This document shows, in pieces, positions 1-7,341 of a stretch of 57,397 bases of DNA. Position 1 is the stretch's first letter. Each line of letters starts with the position of its first letter. Under the pieces are notes generated by a model. It saw nothing but the letters and a program-made list of their open reading frames with translations. It had not been told where the DNA came from and did not search any database. Made by a program: the position numbers and the translations under genes. This DNA is from Caldifarciminota bacterium (GTDB taxonomy: Bacteria > Hydrothermota > Tepidihabitantia > SM23-42): the NCBI GenBank assembly GCA_020349965.1, contig CP070705.1, forward strand, positions 890,782 to 948,178, in the 5' to 3' direction.

Positions 1-91
1 ATAGCGGTTTTCCACCCATTGTCAATGAATACCCTTATTTTTCAAGGTGTTTTTCTTGTATTGCTCTTATGAGATCAGGGTATCTTCGATT

Positions 92-544
92 CTAGTACTT
101 GGCGTAATAGATCTTATACTTGTCGCCTGTCTTCTTGAAGCTCGCGCGTACTGTACCTGGTCTTACAAGTCCGCCGTAGGCAAGCACGCGTTCACCTTCG
201 TAGCGGGCAAGCACCCTCACTCCCAGGCTGCAACTGGCGAAAATCGTCTTATCCTTGCTTGTTGAGTCTATCTCGAGTTCAATGCGACCTATCTGTACTC
301 TTATAGAATCAACTTCCATGAAGAACTGGCCGATGAGAGCGGTGATGTCGTCCCGGGTCAGATTATCATCATCTAGATATTGGAGATCTATGTATTCCAT
401 GACCCTATCCACAGATTCGGACTCCACTGCTTTTCGTAGGGAATGTATGTCGGATTTCAACATCCGTTCTTCCGTAGGAAACCAGATAAGGAAGAGCACA
501 ACCATGATTACAATTAACGGAACTGCCCAGAATACCTTCTTCAT
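92..544 (-). CDS. Small membrane-anchored protein of unknown function
   Basis: About 150 aa. One N-terminal hydrophobic segment (residues 2-22, start MKKVFWAVPLIVIM) is followed by a soluble alpha+beta domain that would sit outside the cytoplasmic membrane. The ATG overlaps the stop codon of the upstream CcdA-like gene in an ATGA junction, which fixes the start and shows translational coupling. A longer reading to 793 would only overlap that gene and is not credible. The domain has helix-rich 'EERMLKSDIHSLRKAVES' followed by beta strands, the general look of an NTF2-like/DUF4440-type fold, but no diagnostic motif. The function may relate to the redox membrane protein it is coupled to; that is inference from context. 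Confidence 0.7.
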   Translation of the reverse strand: MKKVFWAVPLIVIMVVLFLIWFPTEERMLKSDIHSLRKAVESESVDRVMEYIDLQYLDDDNLTRDDITALIGQFFMEVDSIRVQIGRIELEIDSTSKDKTIFASCSLGVRVLARYEGERVLAYGGLVRPGTVRASFKKTGDKYKIYYAKY

Positions 545-1983
545 GCCGAAAGAACGAGCAGTATGCCCAGCGCGAAGAAAAGCATTGCCGTGAGGAATTT
601 GACCACTGGCACACGCGCGCTCACGGACTTTGCCACATTCTCCGACGTAAAGACAATGGCAAGGGCGGCGAATATAACCAACGGTACAACAAACATCAAA
701 TTGTACACGATCAGGGCAAGAACGGGTTTTAGATCCCAGCCTATTCTGGATATCATGAACGTTATCGTCGGCAAATAGATCTGGCCCGTGCAACCGAATT
801 CAAGGAAAGAAACGAACAATCCCGCTACGAATGAACCAACGACGATGCCACCTGTTGCCGTCTTCTCCTTGATGTCGCGATGGATACGCTGCTTGATGCC
901 AAGAGGCAGCTGCAGAAGCATCCTGTCAAAAAGCCTCTTCCTTGCAAAGAAGTAGTCGCGGAGGCTCAGAATTCCAAGGACAATCGCAATAACACCGAAA
1001 GCGATGAAGACGATTCTGCCGATGATATCATATGCGACCAGATACTTGAGGATGTTGTATGCGCCGATTCCGATGGAGAAATATGCGACGAAAACAGCAG
1101 ATATGAAAGACACTGCCATGAGAATGATGTCTTTCCGCCTGCGTCCAAGAAACATGAGATAACTGACGAAAAATATGATGGTGGCGAATGCGCAGGGATT
1201 CACTCCGTCGAGGAGGCCAGCCACGGCAATACCCAGCATAGAAAATCGACCGAATCTCTCGAGAATGCTCTGTTCGGCAGAGCCCGACGTCGTATCGGCA
1301 AGTATCTCGTCGCCATTCTCATATTCTGTTATCAGTTCAAAGATCCGCGCAGAAGTTATCTGCTCCTTTATCAAATAGTGCTGACCGATGATTACCACCG
1401 GCACGATAAGCCTCTGACCCTCAGGAATGGCGACCCTTGCGGACAACGCCTCGAGCATAACCTTGTTCGTATCGTCAAAAATGCTGTACCTTTGCACTCG
1501 GATATCCGAATGGTCTATCTCAAGGCGGTCAAAGAGAGCCTCGAGGCGACCACATTCTTTGCATCCGGGTTGAAAAAAATACAGAATATCGACGTGTTTT
1601 TGGATTTGGGGAACGGTCTCTTTTCTCGCGGTGTCAGCGGTTATTACAGTTTTTTTTCTCGTTCTGGAAGAGGTTTCGAGCACTCCTCTGAGCCTGTCGT
1701 ATATGTTTACGGGTCCATAGAAGATCGAATCACCGAGGAAGATCACTGGTAGATCTTCGCCGCTCGCTCCTTTGGCTCCCTCCATTCTTTCCAGAGTCTG
1801 GTAGTTGCTGAGCAGATCGATGTCATATTTCTTCAATGTGAATTTGTAGTTCTTCTCCAGCTCCGGAATATCGGCAAGAAGAATATCCATGCAGTGACCG
1901 CACGATGGACGGTAGAAGAAATGCATCACCGGAACGTTGTCTGATTGACTGCTGAGCAATATGGCAAAGAAGATTGATATCAT
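541..1983 (-). CDS. CcdA/DsbD-type transmembrane thiol-disulfide oxidoreductase with two thioredoxin-fold domains
   Basis: 480 aa in three modules. A short N-terminal hydrophobic segment leads to a glutaredoxin/thioredoxin-like domain with CGHC (C28, C31). A second thioredoxin-like domain has CKEC (C141, C144). From about residue 245 to the end there is a six-helix CcdA/DsbD-beta-type domain with the family's two membrane cysteines in 'GVNPCAF' (C264) and 'EFGCTGQIY' (C398). In this family electrons pass from cytoplasmic thioredoxin through the membrane cysteines to extracytoplasmic thiol proteins; here two acceptor-type domains are fused in front. No clear ribosome binding site precedes the ATG. 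It is coupled to the small anchored protein downstream. Family assignment is firm; the exact substrate is unknown. Confidence 0.88.
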   Translation of the reverse strand: MISIFFAILLSSQSDNVPVMHFFYRPSCGHCMDILLADIPELEKNYKFTLKKYDIDLLSNYQTLERMEGAKGASGEDLPVIFLGDSIFYGPVNIYDRLRGVLETSSRTRKKTVITADTARKETVPQIQKHVDILYFFQPGCKECGRLEALFDRLEIDHSDIRVQRYSIFDDTNKVMLEALSARVAIPEGQRLIVPVVIIGQHYLIKEQITSARIFELITEYENGDEILADTTSGSAEQSILERFGRFSMLGIAVAGLLDGVNPCAFATIIFFVSYLMFLGRRRKDIILMAVSFISAVFVAYFSIGIGAYNILKYLVAYDIIGRIVFIAFGVIAIVLGILSLRDYFFARKRLFDRMLLQLPLGIKQRIHRDIKEKTATGGIVVGSFVAGLFVSFLEFGCTGQIYLPTITFMISRIGWDLKPVLALIVYNLMFVVPLVIFAALAIVFTSENVAKSVSARVPVVKFLTAMLFFALGILLVLSA

Positions 1984-2062
1984 GGTGCTGCGGGGAGAAT
2001 ATTTCTTGAATAATAAAATCTGGGGAAAATAATGAACTGGGGTTGAGTCATCATAATCAAAA

Positions 2063-2135
2063 TGGGTCGTGCAGGATTCGAACCTGCGGCCACCGGATTA
2101 AAAATCCGATGCTCTACCGACTGAGCTAACGACCC
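2063..2135 (-). tRNA. tRNA-Lys (anticodon TTT)
   Basis: On the minus strand the sequence folds as a complete cloverleaf: acceptor GGGTCGT/ACGACCC, D arm GCTC/GAGC, anticodon stem TCGGA/TCCGG (one T-G pair) with loop TTTTTAA (anticodon TTT), and T arm GCAGG-TTCGAAT-CCTGC. The discriminator base is A. CCA is not encoded. A strong promoter ends 8 nt upstream of the first base, so almost no 5' leader is transcribed. Confidence 0.97.
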
Positions 2136-2143
2136 GCTCCGAC

Positions 2144-2171
2144 ATTATATCCAGCAACAGAGGAGTGTCAA
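2144..2171 (-). promoter_or_regulatory. Promoter of tRNA-Lys
   Basis: On the minus strand TTGACA, a 16-nt spacer and TATAAT. The predicted start point lies about 2 nt before the mature tRNA 5' end. Confidence 0.85.
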
Positions 2172-2271
2172 TAAGACACATACAAAGAGCATAGCGCATA
2201 AGGCATGGCGCTCCAAATTGCGGATTTGACAGAATAGATACAGGATACATGATTCAAGATGCATGAAAACG

Positions 2272-2459
2272 ATCAAATCCTAAGCACAAAATACTAAGCA
2301 ATATCAAATGCCAAAATTCAAAATGACATAATACTCTGATCTATTTCGTCACGTCAGTTGATACCGTGCTTTCTCAATTTGCTGCTATATTGTTCGTAGT
2401 AGTTTCGGTCACTTGTATTTCGAAATCCGAATTTTCTTAGTGTTTAGGATTTCGAATTT
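2272..2459. repeat. Non-coding AT-rich repeat with inverted ends (copy 1)
   Basis: The left end contains AAATCCTAAGCAC and, shortly after, CCAAAATTCAAAATG. The right end, read in reverse complement, contains AAATCCTAAACAC and TTCGGATTTCGAAATAC. The ends are therefore imperfect inverted repeats of each other around a unique centre of about 90 bp. A related sequence lies at 37056-37189. There is no reading frame. Apart from the tRNA-Lys promoter, nothing else was recognised in this intergenic stretch of about 340 bp. It is probably a non-autonomous mobile or MITE-like element. Confidence 0.6.
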
Positions 2460-2472
2460 CCCCCGCAGGGGG
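2460..2472. terminator. GC-rich hairpin after rmlB
   Basis: CCCCCGCAGGGGG is a 5-bp all-GC stem with a 3-nt loop immediately after the rmlB stop codon. On the minus strand it is not followed by a T-run, so it is a weak candidate for transcription termination or mRNA 3'-end protection. It sits at the edge of the repeat. Confidence 0.35.
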
Positions 2473-2474
2473 TG

Positions 2475-3497
2475 TTATGTCTCTGACAGTCCCAGCTTAG
2501 AGTAGTATTTTCGATAAAAACTGCGGTAGGCGCCGGTTTGTGTATTCTTAAGCCACCCTCTGTTCTTCTGATACCATCTCATGGTTTTTGCGATACCAGA
2601 TTCAAAAGAAACTCGTGGCTGCCAGCCTAACTGCCTCCTTATTTTCGAAATCGAAAGAGCATACCGACGGTCATGTCCAGGCCGGTCTTTCACATGTTCG
2701 ATCAGTGTTGGCGGTCTATGCAAAATCTTCAGTATTCGCTTTATTACTTGGATATTTGCACGTTCATGCTGCCCACCTATATTGTAGATCTCGCCGGCCT
2801 TACCACCTCGCAGGACGAGATCGATGGCCCGACAATTATCCTCGACAAATAGCCAGTCCCTGACCTGCAGGCCATCGCCGTATACGGGGATCTTTTTATT
2901 TTCCATTGCATTGAATATCACCAGCGGAATAAACTTCTCAGGGAACTGGTACGGACCGTAATTATTGGAGGAACGCGTGATCACAACGGGCAGTCCGTAC
3001 GTCTTATAATATGCTAATACCAGACCATCGGCAGCTGCTTTGCTGGCGGAGTATGGATTAGACGGATTGAGAACAGAGTCCTCACGAAAATTCCCTCTGG
3101 TTATCGAGCCATAGACTTCGTCGGTCGATATGTGTACAAATTTTTCGACACCGTATTCCAGCGCACAATTCAAAAGCACACCAACTCCGATAAAGTTCGT
3201 TTTTAAGAAAACTCCTTGCGTATATATACTTCGGTCAACATGGGTCTCTGCAGCAAAATTGACAACTGCATCTGGTCTAAAATTCTTGAAAATATCCTTC
3301 ATCTTCCTGGCGCTTGCTATGTCCGTCTTTACAAAGCGGTAACCTTTCCGTTTGTCCATACCCTGTAGATTCTGAAGATTGCCGGCATACGTCAATTTAT
3401 CGACGTTAAGGATCTTTTCGGACGGATACTTCGCTGAAAAGTAGCGGACGAAATTAGAGCCAATGAATCCGCATCCTCCGGTGATCAGTATCTTCAT
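2475..3497 (-). CDS. rmlB: dTDP-glucose 4,6-dehydratase
   Basis: 340 aa, the usual length of RmlB, an extended short-chain dehydrogenase that converts dTDP-glucose to dTDP-4-keto-6-deoxyglucose using bound NAD. Visible motifs are the Rossmann GGCGFIGSNF at the N-terminus, 'STDEVYG', the catalytic YSASK (Tyr-x-x-x-Lys) and 'RSSNNYGPYQFPEK'. It is the last gene of rmlD-rmlA-rmlC-rmlB; 24 nt separate it from rmlC. The ribosome binding site is weak. The product feeds RmlC and RmlD to make dTDP-L-rhamnose for surface polysaccharide. Confidence 0.97.
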   Translation of the reverse strand: MKILITGGCGFIGSNFVRYFSAKYPSEKILNVDKLTYAGNLQNLQGMDKRKGYRFVKTDIASARKMKDIFKNFRPDAVVNFAAETHVDRSIYTQGVFLKTNFIGVGVLLNCALEYGVEKFVHISTDEVYGSITRGNFREDSVLNPSNPYSASKAAADGLVLAYYKTYGLPVVITRSSNNYGPYQFPEKFIPLVIFNAMENKKIPVYGDGLQVRDWLFVEDNCRAIDLVLRGGKAGEIYNIGGQHERANIQVIKRILKILHRPPTLIEHVKDRPGHDRRYALSISKIRRQLGWQPRVSFESGIAKTMRWYQKNRGWLKNTQTGAYRSFYRKYYSKLGLSET

Positions 3498-3521
3498 TTT
3501 TTTACTCGGATGTGATTCAGC

Positions 3522-3992
3522 TCAACCGTCCTTACGGGACCAGTCATACGGTATGTCAGACCCATGCGGGGGTTTTCTGTACTCATCCGGTGCACTGTAG
3601 TTGTAGCATTCGGTTACGAGGTTCACTATCATGGCTTCCTCGTCGCTGATGCATTTAAACCCGTGCCATACGTTTTTGGGTATATGAACAAGTATATGAT
3701 TATGGTCACCCACGATGAACTCATTGATCAGCCCCTTTGTCGGACTGTCGGTGCGATCGTCGTACAGGACGATCTTGACCATGCCCTTCAGCGCGGTCAT
3801 GTTATCGTCTTGGATCTTGTGATAGTGCCACGCTTTTACCACTCCCGGGTAAGCGGTCGTCACGTAGACCTGACCGAACTTTGAGAACTCCTTATCGTCG
3901 GCGCGCAGGATTTCCATTAGCCTGCCCCGTTCGTCGGGGATCAACCTTAAATTTTTGGTGACAACGCCTTCTATCGATTTTTTGTTAGCCAT
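3522..3992 (-). CDS. rmlC: dTDP-4-dehydrorhamnose 3,5-epimerase family protein
   Basis: 156 aa cupin, shorter than classical RmlC (about 180 aa). The sequence shows 'DERGRLMEILR', 'VVKAWHYHKIQDDN' carrying the active-site histidine region, and 'PKNVWHGFKCIS', all typical of the RmlC-like cupin fold. The position between rmlA and rmlB and the GGAGAGAG ribosome binding site 4 nt before ATG support a role in the third step of dTDP-L-rhamnose synthesis. Because the motif reads WHYHK rather than the classical GLHYQ, a related epimerase specificity is possible. Confidence 0.85.
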   Translation of the reverse strand: MANKKSIEGVVTKNLRLIPDERGRLMEILRADDKEFSKFGQVYVTTAYPGVVKAWHYHKIQDDNMTALKGMVKIVLYDDRTDSPTKGLINEFIVGDHNHILVHIPKNVWHGFKCISDEEAMIVNLVTECYNYSAPDEYRKPPHGSDIPYDWSRKDG

Positions 3993-4004
3993 TACTCTCT
4001 CCGC

Positions 4005-5072
4005 TTATTTTATGATCTGGACGTAACTTTGATCGCCTAAGATGAATTTATGTGTTCTCGGTGATTCGCTGATCTGGTTGATGACGACATTCCTGCCTAA
4101 TATCGAGCGATCGATTCTCTTTTCGAGGTTACAGATCGTGGCGCCATCCATTATCACACTACACTCAACTTCGGAATTCTCAATCACTACATTATCACCG
4201 ATCGAAGAGAATGGTCCGATATAGGCCCGTGTGATTTTGGTATTCTCGCCAATTATTGCCGGGCCACGAATTGTGCTTTTGTCGACGATTGCACCCTTTG
4301 CCACTCTTACCTGACCATTGACCGTCGAGTCCACGATCTTGCCCTGATTATCTGAATCGATATCTTGCAGGATCAAAAGGTTCGCCTCGATTATATCCTC
4401 AGGCTTACCCGTATCTTTCCACCAACCCTTCACGGTCTGCGATTCAACCTTATAGCCGTTGTCAAGAAGCCATTGGATCGCATCGGTGATCTCGAGTTCA
4501 TTGCGCCAGGATGGTTTTATCTTGTCGATCGCCTTGAAGATCTCCTTGTCGAAGAGATAAATACCAACCAACGCAAGGTTGGAAGGCGGCTCTTTTGGTT
4601 TCTCGATCAATTTCCTCACGCATCCCTTTTCATCGATCACGGCCACGCCAAATTCCTGCGGATTATCTACTTCGGTCAGGAGAATGGACGCGTTAGGGTG
4701 GTTTTCTTCGAACTGATCGACCAATGAGCGGAGATCATCCTTCAGGATATTATCGCCGAGATACATTATGAATGGCTCGGTGCCCAGAAACTCTTTGGCG
4801 ATCTTGATAGCGTGGGCAAGTCCTAACGGCGCCTCTTGAGGAATATATTCGATGTTGATCTTCCACCGCTCACCATTGCCCAAGGTACGCATGACTTCTT
4901 CCTTTGTATCACCTACAACGACGCCAATCTTCTTTATTCCGATATTGACAAGAGTTTCGATCCCATAGAAAATGATGGGTTTATTGGCGACGGGTATCAG
5001 CTGTTTCGCACCGGTATAGGTCAATGGTCTAAGCCTTGTGCCAAAACCGCCGGCGAGTATCAAGCCCTTCAT
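4005..5072 (-). CDS. rmlA: Glucose-1-phosphate thymidylyltransferase, long form
   Basis: 355 aa. The N-terminal nucleotidyltransferase domain has the signature LAGGFGTRLRPLT and 'KQLIPVANKPII'. The C-terminal third is a left-handed beta-helix region ('IRGPAIIGENTKITRAYIGP'), the layout of long-form RmlA. It makes dTDP-glucose from dTTP and glucose-1-phosphate, the first step of dTDP-rhamnose synthesis. A promoter overlaps the end of rmlD and would give a leader of only about 3 nt, so this gene may be expressed both from rmlD read-through and from its own start. Confidence 0.95.
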   Translation of the reverse strand: MKGLILAGGFGTRLRPLTYTGAKQLIPVANKPIIFYGIETLVNIGIKKIGVVVGDTKEEVMRTLGNGERWKINIEYIPQEAPLGLAHAIKIAKEFLGTEPFIMYLGDNILKDDLRSLVDQFEENHPNASILLTEVDNPQEFGVAVIDEKGCVRKLIEKPKEPPSNLALVGIYLFDKEIFKAIDKIKPSWRNELEITDAIQWLLDNGYKVESQTVKGWWKDTGKPEDIIEANLLILQDIDSDNQGKIVDSTVNGQVRVAKGAIVDKSTIRGPAIIGENTKITRAYIGPFSSIGDNVVIENSEVECSVIMDGATICNLEKRIDRSILGRNVVINQISESPRTHKFILGDQSYVQIIK

Positions 5073-5081
5073 GATTGCATG

Positions 5082-5109
5082 ATTATATCAAATGTTCAAC
5101 AGAAATCAA
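5082..5109 (-). promoter_or_regulatory. Internal promoter of rmlA
   Basis: On the minus strand TTGATT, 16-nt spacer, TATAAT, then 9 nt to the rmlA ATG. It overlaps the rmlD stop codon. No Shine-Dalgarno sequence lies between the -10 box and the start. Confidence 0.7.
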
Positions 5110-5957
5110 GGTTTGCGCATCAGACGTTTTATGTATTCAGTCAATGCATCTTCCCAGGATTTCATGCTGCAGGAAAAAAGAAATTCGTAGTTATTCGAAG
5201 AAAGTGGAGCATACCGCGGCCGTTTGGCCGGCAAGCCCAATTCATCCGTCTTTACCGGCCTAATGGTTGTCCTGAATCTCATTATTTTCTTCGCTCTCAA
5301 TACAAAATCGAGCCACGATGCCACTCCGCTATTTACAATATGGTAGGTCCCGTAATTATCAGACTTAATGATTCGCAGTATCGCCTCGCCGAGATGCGGG
5401 ATGTAGGTAAGGGAACCGAATTGATCGCATATGACATTGATCGCGCGCGGTTTCTTCTCCATCGAAAGGAATTTTGAAATGAACGTTTTCGAATTGATGC
5501 CGAACAACCACGATGTGCGCACTACATAGTAGCGGTCACAAATTTCCCTGATGTAGTTCTCGCCGAATAATTTTGTCCTTCCGTATTCGCTTATCGGATT
5601 TGGTTGGCTGTTTTCGGAATAAGGACTTTCGGAATCACCGCTGAACACAAAGTTGGTACTCGTGTAAAGCATCTTTGCGCCAACACGCTTGGCATTTACG
5701 GCCAGCCCGAGCGTACTCAGCGCATTGACACGATAGGCGGTATCGCGATCAGTTTCACAGCTGTCAACGTTGCTAATCGCGGCAAAATGCAGGATCACGT
5801 CTGGTCGATAATCTGATATTACCTTGCTCGTCTTCTTGAAATCCGTGATGTCGAGTTGTTTAATGTCCGTAGGCAGGACTTTTACCTTCGCATGCCGCAA
5901 CAGGGCAGTCATTTCCCTTCCAAGAGCGCCCTCTGCGCCGCTCATGAATACCTTCAT
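5106..5957 (-). CDS. rmlD: dTDP-4-dehydrorhamnose reductase
   Basis: 283 aa counted from the ATG at 5957. Rossmann motif GAEGALG at residues 7-13, 'ILHFAAISNVDSCE', and catalytic YGRTK (Tyr-x-x-x-Lys). RmlD reduces dTDP-4-keto-L-rhamnose to dTDP-L-rhamnose. It is the first gene of the rhamnose operon. A reading starting 7 codons earlier would begin inside the promoter spacer; the consensus TATAAT lies exactly 6 nt before the chosen ATG, so the predicted mRNA begins at the A of the start codon (leaderless). Confidence 0.93.
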   Translation of the reverse strand: MKVFMSGAEGALGREMTALLRHAKVKVLPTDIKQLDITDFKKTSKVISDYRPDVILHFAAISNVDSCETDRDTAYRVNALSTLGLAVNAKRVGAKMLYTSTNFVFSGDSESPYSENSQPNPISEYGRTKLFGENYIREICDRYYVVRTSWLFGINSKTFISKFLSMEKKPRAINVICDQFGSLTYIPHLGEAILRIIKSDNYGTYHIVNSGVASWLDFVLRAKKIMRFRTTIRPVKTDELGLPAKRPRYAPLSSNNYEFLFSCSMKSWEDALTEYIKRLMRKP

Positions 5958-5963
5958 TTCGGT

Positions 5964-5991
5964 ATTATACCGTGGCATACACCATTGTCAA
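5964..5991 (-). promoter_or_regulatory. Promoter of the rml operon (leaderless)
   Basis: On the minus strand TTGACA, 16-nt spacer, TATAAT, both boxes perfect consensus. Six bases separate the -10 box from the rmlD ATG, which places the expected +1 on the start codon. Confidence 0.85.
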
Positions 5992-6005
5992 TTGATATGT
6001 TTTTC

Positions 6006-6033
6006 TTGACTTTTCCACTGTATTATAGATAAT
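6006..6033 (+). promoter_or_regulatory. Probable promoter of asnA
   Basis: TTGACT, 16-nt spacer, GATAAT. It would give a 5' leader of about 108 nt before the asnA start, in contrast to the leaderless genes nearby. Confidence 0.6.
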
Positions 6034-6048
6034 TGTTCCGGTAACAGT

Positions 6049-6130
6049 ATGGTCCAGGTGTGCCGTAAGGATTATTCCAAGGACCATCATATATTTTGAG
6101 ACTTATCACTGGCAGATTTTAACTCAAAAT
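6049..6130 (+). promoter_or_regulatory. Two tandem inverted repeats in the asnA leader
   Basis: ATGGTCC (6049-6055) pairs with GGACCAT (6081-6087). ATTTTGAG (6093-6100) pairs with CTCAAAAT (6123-6130). The second ends just before the AAGGAGG ribosome binding site, so it could influence access to it. Whether it responds to a ligand or protein is unknown. Confidence 0.45.
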
Positions 6131-6147
6131 TGAAAAGGAGGAAGAGA

Positions 6148-7284
6148 ATGGCAGGAAAGGCAGATAAGAAAGCAGATCTCGCTGGTCCGGGTGTTAGCAC
6201 CTACGAAGAAGTAGATAAGATTCTGCCCAACGATTACCAGCCGCTTTTGCCGCCCATGGAGCGGATGAAGGCACTGTACGCGATAAAGGATTACATTGAG
6301 AAGAATATGTGCAAGGAACTCGACCTGAATATGGTTCAGGTCCCATTGATCGTAACGGTTGAAAGCGGTGTCAACGACATGCTGGACCGGGATGGTTCCC
6401 GGACGCCAATCGAGTTCAATTGTGGGCTGGGTCTCGATAAACCCATTCGTGCCTCTATTGTGCAAGCGGCGACCAAATGGAAGCGGCCAGCCCTCAGGCA
6501 ATTCGGCTGCAGAGCTGGTGAGGGTATCAACACCGACATGAGAGCGGTTCGTAAGGATTACTTTCTCGATCACGATCACAGCAGTTACGTAGACCAGTGG
6601 GACTGGGAACGTGTAATGACCATGGAGCAGCGTAATCTTGATTTTCTAAAGGACATCGTGAAGAAAATATGGAAAGTCATCTACGGTGCTAACAAATTCG
6701 CCCAGGAACAGTTCCCCAAGCTTAAGTCGACAAAGTATCCGGAGATCCCCGAAGAGTTGACTTTTATACATGCCGAGGAAATACTCGATATGTATCCGGA
6801 TCTTCCGCGCAAACAGCGCGAAACAGCGGTGCTGCAGAAGTATCCAGCCATATTCATAATCGGCGTCGGATACCCCCTGAAGGATGGATACCCGCATGAG
6901 ATGCGTGCTGCAGACTATGATGACTGGATCACCGAGGTCAAGCATAAGGACGGCATGATCACTCATGGGCTAAACGGCGATATTTTGGTATGGAACCCGG
7001 TAACGAAGCGGCGCCACGAACTAACATCGATGGGTATCCGCGTCACCAAAGAAACGCTGAAGAAGCAACTCGAAATGGCAGGGCAGATGGACTTTCTCAA
7101 ACTACCATACCATCAGGCAATCCTCAACGACCAAATTCCATTGAGTATCGGTGGCGGCATTGGACAATCACGTACCTATATGTACCTGCTGCGCGCCGCG
7201 CACCTCGGCGAGGTCAGTGTTACGGTCTGGCCAAAGCAGCTCAAAGACATCTGTTCGAAACGCAACATCCACGTCCTTGAATAG
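6148..7284 (+). CDS. asnA: Aspartate-ammonia ligase (asparagine synthetase A)
   Basis: 378 aa against about 330 in E. coli AsnA; the excess is mostly N-terminal and internal insertions. AsnA makes asparagine from aspartate, ammonia and ATP and has a class II aminoacyl-tRNA-synthetase-like fold. Diagnostic stretches are 'SSYVDQWDWERVM', 'HAEEILDMYPDLPRK', 'RAADYDDW', 'GLNGDILVWNP', 'LTSMGIRV' and the motif-3-like 'SIGGGIGQSR'. The start is set by AAGGAGG directly upstream; an in-frame TTG six codons earlier lies before that site. A strong hairpin terminator follows. It is a single-gene unit with a structured leader. Confidence 0.95.
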   Translation: MAGKADKKADLAGPGVSTYEEVDKILPNDYQPLLPPMERMKALYAIKDYIEKNMCKELDLNMVQVPLIVTVESGVNDMLDRDGSRTPIEFNCGLGLDKPIRASIVQAATKWKRPALRQFGCRAGEGINTDMRAVRKDYFLDHDHSSYVDQWDWERVMTMEQRNLDFLKDIVKKIWKVIYGANKFAQEQFPKLKSTKYPEIPEELTFIHAEEILDMYPDLPRKQRETAVLQKYPAIFIIGVGYPLKDGYPHEMRAADYDDWITEVKHKDGMITHGLNGDILVWNPVTKRRHELTSMGIRVTKETLKKQLEMAGQMDFLKLPYHQAILNDQIPLSIGGGIGQSRTYMYLLRAAHLGEVSVTVWPKQLKDICSKRNIHVLE

Positions 7285-7296
7285 ACGATATTGAAT

Positions 7297-7329
7297 AAAA
7301 AAGGGGTGCGAACAGCACCCCTTTTTTTT
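7297..7329. terminator. Bidirectional rho-independent terminator
   Basis: A-run, GGGGTGC, loop GAACA, GCACCCC, T-run. The perfect 7-bp GC-rich stem with flanking A and T tracts serves both asnA (plus) and the convergent OmpA-family gene (minus). Confidence 0.95.
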
Positions 7330-7341
7330 GTAGGCAAATAG

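Noticed and set aside
1-91. Possible plus-strand gene at the left edge
   Set aside because: The short frame starting at 47 runs antisense into the small anchored protein and shows no coding features; I see nothing else in these 91 bases.
545-793. N-terminal extension of the small anchored protein
   Set aside because: It overlaps the upstream gene throughout; the ATGA junction and hydrophobic start at 544 are the natural start.
880-1752. Long plus-strand open frame (290 codons)
   Set aside because: It lies antisense within the CcdA-thioredoxin gene, has no start signals and no family features.
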